Source: Kitasatospora paranensis
Lineage (GTDB): Bacteria; Actinomycetota; Actinomycetes; Streptomycetales; Streptomycetaceae
Length of the DNA: 64,000 nucleotides
Assembly: GCF_039544005.1 (NCBI RefSeq)
Contig: NZ_BAABKV010000001.1
Span: 7,936,001-8,000,000, forward strand
Direction of reading: 5' to 3'
Positions 43,957-51,838 of the stretch are shown piece by piece. A program made the position numbers and the translations under genes. Every line of letters begins with the position of its first letter. Position 1 is the stretch's first letter. The notes beneath the pieces were generated by a model that did not search any database, had not been told where the DNA came from, and saw nothing but the letters and a program-made list of their open reading frames with translations.

Positions 43957-44532
43957 ATGACGGCCAAGGTACTGCGGGCGAGCGAGCGGCCGGCCGTGCC
44001 GTGGCTGAACGGCGGCGGCGTGACGCGCGAGGTCGCGGGCGGCCCGGCGGGCTCCGGGATGGCCGACTTCGACTGGCGGGTCAGCCTGGCGGACGTCGAC
44101 CGGGGCGGGCCCTTCTCCCTCTTCCCCGGTGTCGACCGGGTGATCACCCTGGTCGAAGGGGAGGGCATGGTGCTGACCGTGGACGGCGCCGAGCAGGCCG
44201 TGACGGTGCCCTTCCGGCCGTTCGCCTTCCCGGGGGACTCGACCACCGACTGCCGGCTCGCCGCCGGTCCGGTGGTCGACTTCAACGTGATGACCCGGCG
44301 CGGCCGCACCGCCGCCGAGGTGGAGATCGCCGACGACGGGCGCGCGGTCGAGGTGCCGGATGACGCCGTGCTGCTGGCCGTCTGCCTGGCCGGCTCGGCC
44401 GCGCTCGGCTCCGCCGGCGTCCGCCTCGACCGCTACGACGCGGTGCTGCTCACCGCGGGCACCGACCGCCTGGAGATCGACGGCGTCGCCGCGCTGGTGA
44501 CGATCCGCCGGACAGTCGGTCGAACGGACTGA
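43957..44532 (+). CDS. hutD: HutD/Ves family cupin-like protein
   Basis: The 191-residue protein has the HutD pattern: VPWLNGGGVTREVAGGPAGSGMADFDWRVSLADVDRGGPFSLFPGVDRVITLVEGEGMVLTVDG and RPFAFPGDSTTDCRLAAGPVVDFNVMTRRG. HutD proteins adjust histidine-utilisation levels in some bacteria by an unclear mechanism; no hut gene is nearby here. ATG 43957 has GAGGAG upstream. Monocistronic. Confidence 0.85.
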   Translation: MTAKVLRASERPAVPWLNGGGVTREVAGGPAGSGMADFDWRVSLADVDRGGPFSLFPGVDRVITLVEGEGMVLTVDGAEQAVTVPFRPFAFPGDSTTDCRLAAGPVVDFNVMTRRGRTAAEVEIADDGRAVEVPDDAVLLAVCLAGSAALGSAGVRLDRYDAVLLTAGTDRLEIDGVAALVTIRRTVGRTD

Positions 44533-44699
44533 CGGACGGACGGACCGGCGGGGGTCCAGTCGGTTCCGTCCCGCGGCCCCCGTCGCCGCCTCCGACCCGG
44601 GTCGTTCGGGTCAGCGGCGCGGCCGCGTTCTGCCGAGCGTCGTCCGGAGCGTCCGGCGGACGGCCCGGCCCAGCTGCCGGTGCGCCGGGCCGACGGTCC

Positions 44700-45950
44700 T
44701 CAGAGAGCGCAGCGGGCTCGCCCCGGCCGTCGCGCGTTCCGGCACACCCCTGCCGTGCCTGCCGCGGCCGGCAGCGGCGGCCCGCCGAGGGCGGGACCTC
44801 GGGCGCCGCGCCGCCGGCCGGGCAGCAGGACGCGCGCCGTGACCGCTGCGACTGCGGCGAGCACCGCCGCCGCCCAGGCCTCGGCCATCGTCCAGGCGGA
44901 CGGCCGGCCTCCGGCCACCGAGCTGCGTTGCGGTGCGGCCTGCCCCGCTGCCGCGGCGACGGCTACGGCCGTCGGTGCCGACGCCGTGTCCGGTGCCAGC
45001 GTGCCGACCGGTTGGGCCTTTCCGGCTGCCGCGAATCCCCAGTCGAGCAGTTCCGCGGCCTCGTCGTAGACCTCCGCGGACGACTCCGGGTGCATCACCG
45101 TGACCAGCAGTGTCCGGCCGTTGCGCACCGCCGCGCCGGTGAAGGTCGCTCCGGCGTTGGTGGTGTAGCCGTTCTTCACCCCGATCAGACCGGGGTAACT
45201 GCCCAGCAGGCGGTCGGTGTTGGCGATGGCGTAGCTGACCCGCCGGCCGGTCGTCAGGTCGACGTCACCGGGGAAGTCCGCGGTCTTGGTGGCGCAGTAT
45301 GAGCGGAAGTCGGCGTTGCGCAGCCCGGCGCGCGCGAAGAGGGTCAGGTCGTACGCGGACGAGACCTGGCCGTCCTCGTCGTAGCCGTCCGGGGTGACCA
45401 CGTGGGTGTCGCGGGCCTGCAGGGCGTCGGCGCGGGCCTGCATCTGGGCGACGGTGGCGGCGATGCCGCCGTTCATCCGGGCGAGGACGTGCACCGCGTC
45501 GTTGCCGGAGCTGAGGAAGACGCCCCGCCACAGGTCCTGCACCTGGTAGCCGAGGCCTTCCTTGACCCCGACCAGGCTGCTGCCCTCGCCGAGTCCGTCG
45601 AGGTCGGCCGGGGTGACCTGGTGCACCAGTGACCGGTCGAACCTCGGCAGCACGGTGTCAGCGAAGAGCATCTTCAGGGTGCTGGCGGGCGGCAGCGGCA
45701 GGTGGGCATTCTGGGCGGCCAGCACCTCGCCGGTGTCGGCGTCGGCCACCAGCCAGGAGCGGGCGGTGAGTTCGGCCGGAAGCTGCGGGGCGCCGGGCGG
45801 CAGGGCCGCCTGGGCCCCGGCGCGGGAGAGCCGCTCGCCGCCCGGCGGAGCCGGGGCCTGGTTGCGGCTCGTGGCGAGGGCCGGTCCGGTCGGCCCGAGG
45901 CCGAGCGTGACCGCCGAAAGGAGGCATATGACGTGGCATGACAAACGCAC
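44700..45950 (-). CDS. D-alanyl-D-alanine carboxypeptidase (S11, DacC-like)
   Basis: About 416 residues. After a hydrophobic signal (VICLLSAVTLGLGPTGPALA) comes the penicillin-binding fold: ARSWLVADADTGEVLAAQNAHLPLPPASTLKML with catalytic SxxK, FLSSGNDAVHVL (SxN) and GVKNGYTTNAGATF in place of KTG. A C-terminal helix (WAAAVLAAVAAVTARVLLPGRR) anchors it to the membrane outside. It trims peptidoglycan pentapeptides. The start GTG 45950 is uncertain because the ribosome site is weak. Confidence 0.85.
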   Translation of the reverse strand: MRLSCHVICLLSAVTLGLGPTGPALATSRNQAPAPPGGERLSRAGAQAALPPGAPQLPAELTARSWLVADADTGEVLAAQNAHLPLPPASTLKMLFADTVLPRFDRSLVHQVTPADLDGLGEGSSLVGVKEGLGYQVQDLWRGVFLSSGNDAVHVLARMNGGIAATVAQMQARADALQARDTHVVTPDGYDEDGQVSSAYDLTLFARAGLRNADFRSYCATKTADFPGDVDLTTGRRVSYAIANTDRLLGSYPGLIGVKNGYTTNAGATFTGAAVRNGRTLLVTVMHPESSAEVYDEAAELLDWGFAAAGKAQPVGTLAPDTASAPTAVAVAAAAGQAAPQRSSVAGGRPSAWTMAEAWAAAVLAAVAAVTARVLLPGRRRGARGPALGGPPLPAAAGTAGVCRNARRPGRARCAL

Positions 45951-46086
45951 ACTGTGACCGTACCGGCGGCGCGGCCGCACCGCCGTCGCACTGGTCCGTC
46001 CGGGATCGGGCCCGGTGCGGGGGCGGTGCAAGGGCGGTGCAAGGGCGGTGCGAGGGCGAACGGTGCCGGGGGCGGATGGTGCCGGG

Positions 46087-47280
46087 TCAGGCTGCGGCGG
46101 TGGCCGCGGCCGTCGTGGCTGCGGTCGGGTCCTGCCGTCGGGCGAGGGCCTCGGCGGCGCGGGCGGTGCCGTACAGCGAGGCGGCGAGGGCGAGCACGAG
46201 GGCGGCGCCGGCCGCGAAGATGCTGCCGCTGCTGACGGCGGGCGGGCTGCCGGCCTCGGAGCGGGCCGAGCCGGCGAGGAACGGGACGACCGCCAGGACG
46301 GCTGCACCGAGGGCGACTTCGGCCCAGACCACCCTGGGGAAGTGATGCAGGGTCAGGTGGACGAGGGAGGAGGTGGGGTCGGTGCGGCGGGCCTGGGCGA
46401 TGCGGGGCATCAGCCAGAACTGGTTGACGCCTCCGGCGGCCACCATGCCGAGCACGAGGAGGATCTTGATCAGCAGGAAGAAGCCGTAACTCGTGCTCCA
46501 GAGCTGGCTGATCGCGCCCACGTGCCGCCAGCTCATCCAGAGTCCGGAGGTGAGGACGGCGCCGACGCAGATCAGGGCGACGAGGCTGAAGCGGCGCCAG
46601 AGGTCGGCCCAGAGCGTGCCGGCGTCCGCGCCCAGCCGCCCACGGGCACCGGCGAGGACGGCGAGCAGGGCGAGGCCGCCGATCCAGACGGTGCCGCTGA
46701 CGATGTGCACCTGGTCGAGGACGAGGTCCAGGATGCGGTCGGCCCCGTCGGGGGCGGTTGCCGGTATCGCCGCGATGAGGGTCACCGCGAGCGACAGGGG
46801 CAGGCCGGTCAGGGCGAGGGCGTCCAGGCGGCGGCGGGCGGCCGGGGCGAAGAGCGGGATCAGGACCGCGGCGGTCGCGAGCAGGACGAGGTTCTGCAGC
46901 AGGTAGAGGGTGCCCTGGGCGACCCAGGCGCCCTTCGCGGCGGGGGCGTTGAGGAAGTCGGCGATCCGGCTCGGCGCGAGGGCGTCGCCGAACGGCATGC
47001 CCTTGCCGGCCCGAGCCACCCGCCCGGCCAGCTGGAAGTACCCGGAGATCAGCAGCACCACGCCGGCCCATGCGAGGTGGCGGGCCGAGCGCCCGCGCAG
47101 GACGTCGGCGTCGGCGGCCGCGCTCTCCGTTGCGCGGAGCGAGGGGCGGACGGCGGCCGCGTACGTGACGGTGGCGCCGATCGCGCCGGACAGGCCGACG
47201 AAGTAGCCGGTCTTGGTGAGGATCCGCCAGAGGGGAGGGGTGGTGTAGGCCGAGGCCGCAGCAAGGTGCGCCAAGCTCAT
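46087..47280 (-). CDS. CopD-family membrane protein, iron-box controlled
   Basis: The 397-residue protein has eight to ten helices, with the CopD segment LVLDQVHIVSGTVWIGGLALLAVLAG (conserved His and Trp), IGATVTYAAAVRPSLRAT at the start, and SLVALICVGAVLTSGLWMSWRHVGAISQLWSTSYGFFLLIKILLVLGM. CopD proteins move copper across the membrane or hand over electrons. ATG 47280 is preceded directly by an IdeR/DmdR-type iron box, so it is probably repressed when iron is sufficient. No CopC partner is in the window. Confidence 0.82.
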   Translation of the reverse strand: MSLAHLAAASAYTTPPLWRILTKTGYFVGLSGAIGATVTYAAAVRPSLRATESAAADADVLRGRSARHLAWAGVVLLISGYFQLAGRVARAGKGMPFGDALAPSRIADFLNAPAAKGAWVAQGTLYLLQNLVLLATAAVLIPLFAPAARRRLDALALTGLPLSLAVTLIAAIPATAPDGADRILDLVLDQVHIVSGTVWIGGLALLAVLAGARGRLGADAGTLWADLWRRFSLVALICVGAVLTSGLWMSWRHVGAISQLWSTSYGFFLLIKILLVLGMVAAGGVNQFWLMPRIAQARRTDPTSSLVHLTLHHFPRVVWAEVALGAAVLAVVPFLAGSARSEAGSPPAVSSGSIFAAGAALVLALAASLYGTARAAEALARRQDPTAATTAAATAAA

Positions 47281-47299
47281 GAAGGTAAGGCTAACCTAA
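47281..47299 (-). promoter_or_regulatory. iron box (IdeR/DmdR1-type operator)
   Basis: On the coding strand it reads TTAGGTTAGCCTTACCTTC, matching 15 of 19 positions of the streptomycete iron-box consensus with both TTAGG and ACCT half-sites. It abuts the CopD start codon. Confidence 0.75.
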
Positions 47300-47365
47300 G
47301 TCACCCAGGGTCTGTCCAGGCCCCCGGCAGCTCCCGGCGGCTGTGTACGGCTCCGGGTATGACGA

Positions 47366-47400
47366 CGCGGCCGCCGGATACGGGGGTACCGGCGGCCGCG
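47366..47400 (-). terminator. intrinsic terminator after the COG4705 gene
   Basis: Perfect 12-bp arms CGCGGCCGCCGG and its complement, separated by 11 bp. It lies between the end of the COG4705 gene and the CopD promoter. Confidence 0.75.
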
Positions 47401-47457
47401 CAGGGGTTGGGGGAGGGCGATGGCGAGGTGGCGGGGCGCCGTCCTACGGTCGGGGCG

Positions 47458-48240
47458 TCAGGCTTCGACGTCCCGGCCGGTGGTGGCGAGCCAGCCGACC
47501 AGGGCGAGGATGACCACCGTCCAGCCGAGGGTGACCGGGCCGAGGCCGAGGTTCAGGCCGCCGCGGGCGTGCGACACGGCCATCCAGTCGGCGAAGGAGG
47601 CGCCGAGCGGGCGGGTGAGCACGTACGCCGACCAGAACGCGGTGACCGCCCCCAGGCCGAGCTTCGCGTGGGCGAGTGCCGGGACGGCGATGGCGACCGC
47701 GAACGCGATGCCCGAGGCGAGGTAGCCCAGCTTGAAGGTGGTGGCGGTCAGGTCGCCGGCGGCGGTGCCGAGGGCGAAGGTCGCCAGCACGGTCGCCCAG
47801 TAGAACAGCTCGCGGCGCCGGGTGTTGATGGAGTGCACGGACAGCGTGCGCTCGGTCGCGTACCAGGCACCGAAGACGGCGGCGAGGGCCAGCAGGAAGA
47901 ACGGGGTGGCCACGGTGTACGGGACGCCGAGGCCGACGTGCAGGACGTCCGCGGCCATCGTGCCGAACACGCTCACCATGACGACGGCCGTCCAGTAGAT
48001 CCAGGCCACGTAGCGCCGGACGGCGAACTGCGCCGCCAGGGCGACCGCCAGGCCCACCGCGCCGAGGGCCACCGCGATCATCGGGTCCATCACGTGGGCG
48101 AGGAAGTCCGAGGCGGTCTCTCCCATCCCGGTGGTCAGCACCTTGATGATCCAGAACACTGCTGTGACCTGCGGAACCTTGGTCATCGCCGGTCCGACGG
48201 GGGCGACCGGGCCCCCGTGCCGGAGTTGAGCTGTCGTCAT
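47458..48240 (-). CDS. COG4705-type multi-pass membrane protein
   Basis: The 260-residue protein has eight helices in two similar halves: KVPQVTAVFWIIKVLTTGMGETASDFLAHVMDPMIAVALGAVGLAVALAAQFAVRRYVAWIYWTAVVMVSVFGTMAADVLHVGLGVPY and later RRRELFYWATVLATFALGTAAGDLTA. These KVPxVTxxFWIIKxLTTxMGE and GT(A/M)AAD(V/L) repeats define COG4705, whose function is unknown. A GTCTACAA dyad lies about 30 bp upstream of ATG 48240. Confidence 0.78.
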   Translation of the reverse strand: MTTAQLRHGGPVAPVGPAMTKVPQVTAVFWIIKVLTTGMGETASDFLAHVMDPMIAVALGAVGLAVALAAQFAVRRYVAWIYWTAVVMVSVFGTMAADVLHVGLGVPYTVATPFFLLALAAVFGAWYATERTLSVHSINTRRRELFYWATVLATFALGTAAGDLTATTFKLGYLASGIAFAVAIAVPALAHAKLGLGAVTAFWSAYVLTRPLGASFADWMAVSHARGGLNLGLGPVTLGWTVVILALVGWLATTGRDVEA

Positions 48241-48268
48241 GGGTGGCAGCTTGGCACAGGCCGCGAGC

Positions 48269-48286
48269 GTCTACAAGTTTGTAGAC
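48269..48286 (-). promoter_or_regulatory. BlaI/CopY-like dyad before the COG4705 gene
   Basis: GTCTACAA and TTGTAGAC are perfect 8-bp arms two bases apart. The TACA/TGTA core with a two-base gap resembles BlaI/MecI-family operators. It overlaps the stop codon of the deacetylase gene. No BlaI-type regulator is in the window. Confidence 0.55.
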
Positions 48287-49100
48287 GGGGAGCTGGTGCC
48301 GGCCACCCCGGCGAGCCGCGGCGACCGCCGCCGGGACCGTCCCACAGCGCCTCCGGACGGCCCGGTCACCGCCAGGTGCTCGCCGAGCGGGCCGACCGTC
48401 AGCCCCTGCTTCCGGCACTGCTCCAGCAGCCCCGGCAGCGCGCCCAGCGCGGAGCGCCAGGCGCCCGGCGCCGAGGTGACGTCCGAGTCGTGCAGCAGCA
48501 CCGTGCCGCCGCCGAGCGGCGCGCGGGTGAGCGTGCGCAGGACGGAGTCCGGCGTCGCCGCCGCCGTCCAGTCCCGGCCCCAGTGCGTCCACAGCACCGG
48601 GGTCAGGTCGAGCCGCCGGGCAGCCGCCAGCGCGGCGAGGCTGAGCACCCCGTACGGCGGCCGGTACCAGCGCGGGGGCACGCCGGTGACGTCCGCGACC
48701 AGGTCCCGGGTGCGGGCGATGTCGTCCCGCAGGGCCAGGGCGACCGGAGCACCGTGGGCCGGTGCTGGTAGCCGTGCACCGCGATCTCGTGCCCGGCGGC
48801 GGCCATCTCACGGCCGAGCTCCGGCGCCCGGACCAGCATCCGGCCCAGCACGAAGAACGTCGCCCGGACGCCCGCCCGCTCCAGAGCCGCCAGGAACAGC
48901 GGAGTCGAGCGCGGATCCGGCCCGTCGTCGAAGGTCAGCGCCACGTGGCCGGGCGCTCCCGGGCCGGACAGGCCGGGCGCGAGCAGCGGCCGCAGCGGGC
49001 CGAGCGAGGTCAGCGCGGGCAGGCTGTTGGCGACGGCGAGGCCGCCGGCAACGGCCGCCGCGGTGGCGGCCATCGTACGTGCGGTCGTCGGGAGACTCAT
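48271..49100 (-). pseudogene. polysaccharide deacetylase (NodB domain), frameshifted as sequenced
   Basis: The protein has all NodB motifs: VALTFDDGPDPRSTPLFLAALE (motif 1), GHEIAVHGYQH (motif 2, HxxxH), RWYRPPYGVLS (motif 3), TPVLWTHWGRDW and VLLHDSD. The second half is in the -1 frame; one base is missing in the three-base run at 48738-48740, and restoring it gives RSPLALRDD. A membrane anchor or signal (TMAATAAAVAGGLAVA) precedes it. ATG 49100 overlaps the glycosyltransferase stop (ATGA). It probably deacetylates a cell-surface glycan or glycolipid made by its partner. Confidence 0.82.
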
Positions 49101-50305
49101 GACACCACTTCCAGGACGGCGGGCTCCGGCCGGCTCGGCAGCCCCGGCTGCCGGGGAGGCCCGATACGGGGGACGGCGGGGACGGCCTCGGTGGTTGCGG
49201 CGGGGAGCGGGCCGGCCAGCTCCGCGACCACCCGGTCGGGCGGGCAGGGTGCGGGAGCCCGGTCGAACACCGGCGCGGGCGCACCCGCCGTCGACCCGGA
49301 CGCCAGGGCGGCGCGGAGCGCCGGGGCCAGGGCGGCGTGGTCGCGGATCCAGACCGCGAGCCCGGCCTCGTCGAGCGCGGCGGCGTTGGTCACACCGTGC
49401 CCCGGCAGACAGCGGTAGCTCACCACGGGGACGCCGCTGGCCATCGCCTCCAGCGAGGTCAGACCCCCGGCGTTCTGCACGACGACGTCCGCCGTGCGCA
49501 GCAGCGCGGGCATGTCGTCGACCCAGCCGAGCGGGATGCCGGTGGCCGAGTCGAGCAGCCGCTGCCGCAGGCCCGTGTTGTGCCCGCAGACGGTGACGGG
49601 CACCGCGAGGCCCGACGCGGCGATCTCCCGGGCGGTCTGCTCCACCTCGCCGACGCCCCAGGAACCGGCCGTGATCAGGGCCAGCGGCCGATCGGTGGGC
49701 AGCCCGAGCCGGATCCGCTCCTGGCGCCGCTCGGCCGCCGAGGACGACGGGCGGAACCCCGGCCCGACCAGCGGCCCGCACGCCCGGACGTCCGCCGCGC
49801 CGTGCCGGACGGCCTGGGCGGCGGCCACCGGGTGCAGCGCGAGGTGCAGGTCGATGCCGTCGGCGACCCAGAGCGGGTGCACGGACATGTCCGTGAGGAA
49901 GGTGACCGCCGGGACGGCCAGCCCGCCCTCACGGCGCAGCCGGCCCAGGACGTGGCTGGCCAGCGGGTAGGTCGACACCACCGCGGCGGTGTCCGGTCCG
50001 ATCACCGCCCGGGTGCGGCGGGCGGCGGCCCGGCCGGAGAGCCGGCCGGCCAGCGAACCGAGCAGCCGGTGCCGCTCCAGCCCGTGCAGCATGGTGCCCC
50101 ACGCCCACGGCGCCACCCGCAGCTCCAGGGCGTAGCCGCCGCGCAGCAGGCGGCCCCAGCCGGGCGGGAGCAGGTCCAGGAAGTCGTGGCGGTCCACGCC
50201 GTACCCGGCCTCTTCGAGGCGGCGCGCCAGCTCGCGGGCGGCGCCGTCGTGGCCGGCGCCGACACTGGCCGACAGCACCGCTATGCGCGTCCTGCGGGAG
50301 GACAT
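49097..50305 (-). CDS. MGDG-synthase/MurG-like glycosyltransferase (GT28 fold)
   Basis: The 402-residue protein has RIAVLSASVGAGHDGAARELARRLEEAGYGVDRHDFLDLLPPGWGRLLRGGY (the S-x-G-x-GH motif of diacylglycerol glycosyltransferases) and TADVVVQNAGGLTSLEAMASGVPVVSYRCLPGHGVTNAAALDEAGLAVW (donor-sugar site). It is predicted to transfer a sugar to a lipid at the membrane. ATG 50305 follows CCGATGTCC-type sequence with only a weak ribosome site. It is operonic with the deacetylase through an ATGA overlap. Confidence 0.85.
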   Translation of the reverse strand: MSSRRTRIAVLSASVGAGHDGAARELARRLEEAGYGVDRHDFLDLLPPGWGRLLRGGYALELRVAPWAWGTMLHGLERHRLLGSLAGRLSGRAAARRTRAVIGPDTAAVVSTYPLASHVLGRLRREGGLAVPAVTFLTDMSVHPLWVADGIDLHLALHPVAAAQAVRHGAADVRACGPLVGPGFRPSSSAAERRQERIRLGLPTDRPLALITAGSWGVGEVEQTAREIAASGLAVPVTVCGHNTGLRQRLLDSATGIPLGWVDDMPALLRTADVVVQNAGGLTSLEAMASGVPVVSYRCLPGHGVTNAAALDEAGLAVWIRDHAALAPALRAALASGSTAGAPAPVFDRAPAPCPPDRVVAELAGPLPAATTEAVPAVPRIGPPRQPGLPSRPEPAVLEVVS

Positions 50306-50392
50306 CGGATTCCTTTCGGCACGGGCGCGGCGGGTCGCGGGCCGCCGTGGTGCAGGGCCCGCGTCCGCCGTCCCGGGGGAGGGCAGAGGAGA

Positions 50393-50426
50393 GGGCCGGC
50401 CCCGAGATCCCTGTCGGGGCCGGCCC
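50393..50426 (-). terminator. intrinsic terminator after the PepSY-like membrane protein gene
   Basis: Perfect 12-bp arms GGGCCGGCCCCG and its complement, 10-bp loop, 23 bp beyond the stop codon at 50449. Confidence 0.8.
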
Positions 50427-50448
50427 GGTTCGAGGTCCGGCGCGGTCG

Positions 50449-51027
50449 TCAGCCGGGGAGGCCGCCGCCGGTCGCGGCGCCCGTGCCGGCGGCCACGGTG
50501 TTGCCGGTGACGGTGCCGTCCGCACCCGACAGGGTCACGTCGTGGCGCACCCCGTCCGGTCCGATCACCACCGCGAGCCACGCACTGCCGCCGCCCTGCT
50601 GGCCGACCACCCGCAGGCTCTCCACCCGGCCGCCGGCCACCGCCGCGGCCGCCTTGACGACGGCCTGGTCGGCGCCGAGCGACGGCAGCGGCGCCGGGGC
50701 GACGGCGGTGCCCGGGACGCCCGCCGGGCCCAGTGCCGCGCGCTTCGCGGCGGCCGCCGGGTCGTCCTCGCGGCCGCGGCCGTCCATCCGGACGCCCTCG
50801 TGATCGGCGCCGGCCCGCTCGGGACCGAACGCGGTCTCCTGCTCGTGGTGGTGCTCGGCCACGGCCACCGCGGCGGCCCCGCCGCCCACGATCACCACGG
50901 CCGCGCCGAGCGCGGCCCAGCGGGCACCCTTGCGCCGCGGCACCAGACGGGCCGGGCCGGTGCGCTTGCGGGCCGCGCCCTGCGGCACGCCGGCGGACTG
51001 CTCCTGCTGGGGGGACTGCTCGGACAT
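50449..51027 (-). CDS. membrane-anchored PepSY-like protein next to a two-component system
   Basis: The 192-residue protein has a basic cytosolic head (AARKRTGPARLVPRRKGARW), one membrane helix (AALGAAVVIVGGGAAAVAVA) and an outside region with HHHEQE and QAVVKAAAAVAGGRVESLRVVGQQGGGSAWLAVVIGPDGVRHDVTLSGADGTVTGN. That last part resembles a PepSY repeat. PepSY proteins beside sensor kinases often act as accessory sensors or targets. ATG 51027 has GAGGAG upstream. Divergent from the response regulator. Confidence 0.65.
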   Translation of the reverse strand: MSEQSPQQEQSAGVPQGAARKRTGPARLVPRRKGARWAALGAAVVIVGGGAAAVAVAEHHHEQETAFGPERAGADHEGVRMDGRGREDDPAAAAKRAALGPAGVPGTAVAPAPLPSLGADQAVVKAAAAVAGGRVESLRVVGQQGGGSAWLAVVIGPDGVRHDVTLSGADGTVTGNTVAAGTGAATGGGLPG

Positions 51028-51078
51028 GCTGGGCTCCTCGCGACGACCGGGCACCGCACCCGGCTGGAACAGAGCCTG

Positions 51079-51126
51079 CTGAGGTGAGGCTGAAGCCCTG
51101 CTGAAGCCACCTGAAGACCCCTTCAG
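51079..51126 (+). promoter_or_regulatory. four phased direct repeats, candidate OmpR-type response-regulator site
   Basis: CTGAGG at 51079 and CTGAAG at 51090, 51101 and 51111 recur every 10-11 bp, all on one face of the helix. An inverted CTTCAG follows at 51121. They lie in the 133-bp gap between the divergent membrane protein and response-regulator genes. Such arrays are typical of OmpR-family binding. Confidence 0.65.
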
Positions 51127-51160
51127 CCACCTCCGGCCCGGGCCTGCGACCCTTGACGGC

Positions 51161-51838
51161 ATGCGTGTACTGGTGGTGGAGGACGAGCGGCGGCTGGCCG
51201 CGGCCCTGCAGCGGGGACTTCAGGCGGAGGGATTCGCGGTCGACGTTGCCCACGACGGGCCGCAGGGCCTGTGGCAGGCCACCGAGCAGGACTACGACGT
51301 CATCGTGCTCGACATCATGCTGCCCGGCCTGAACGGCTACCGGGTCTGCGCCCGGCTGCGCGCCGCCGGCAACGAGGCGGGCATCCTCATGCTCACCGCC
51401 AAGGACGGCGAGTACGACGAGGCCGAGGCCCTCGACACCGGCGCCGACGACTTCCTCTCCAAGCCGTTCTCGTACGTCGTCCTGGTCGCCCGGCTGCGCG
51501 CCCTGGCACGCCGCACCGGCCGGCGCCGGCCGCAGGTGGTCGAGCTCGGCGACCTGCGGGTCGACCCGGCCGCGCACTCCTGCTCCCGCGGCGGCACCGA
51601 GATCCGGCTGACCGCCCGCGAGTTCGCCGTCCTGGAGTACCTGGCCCGGCGCCCCGGCGAGGTGGTCGCCAAACGCGAGATCCTCGAACAGGTCTGGGAC
51701 AGCGCCTTCGACGGCGACCCCAACGTGGTCGAGGTGCACGTGAGCGCCGTCCGGCGCAAGATCGACGCGCCGTTCGGCCGCAGCGCGCTGGAGACCGTCC
51801 GCGGCGCGGGCTACCGACTGGCGGCCGACGGTGGCTGA
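51161..51838 (+). CDS. OmpR-family response regulator
   Basis: The 225-residue protein has a receiver domain with acidic pocket VVEDE (residues 5-9), phospho-acceptor Asp51 in VIVLDIMLPG, and Lys101 in LSKPF. A winged-helix DNA-binding domain follows (about 128-222: GTEIRLTAREFAVLEYLARRPGEVVAKREILEQVWD, VEVHVSAVRRKID, TVRGAGYRLA). It overlaps the kinase gene by 8 bp. It likely controls its own promoter and the divergent membrane protein through the phased repeats. Confidence 0.93.
   Translation: MRVLVVEDERRLAAALQRGLQAEGFAVDVAHDGPQGLWQATEQDYDVIVLDIMLPGLNGYRVCARLRAAGNEAGILMLTAKDGEYDEAEALDTGADDFLSKPFSYVVLVARLRALARRTGRRRPQVVELGDLRVDPAAHSCSRGGTEIRLTAREFAVLEYLARRPGEVVAKREILEQVWDSAFDGDPNVVEVHVSAVRRKIDAPFGRSALETVRGAGYRLAADGG

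Noticed and set aside
46015..48771. Plus-strand open frame of about 918 codons opposite CopD and COG4705
   Set aside because: Antisense shadow; the minus-strand genes have clear membrane helices, motifs and ribosome or regulatory sites.
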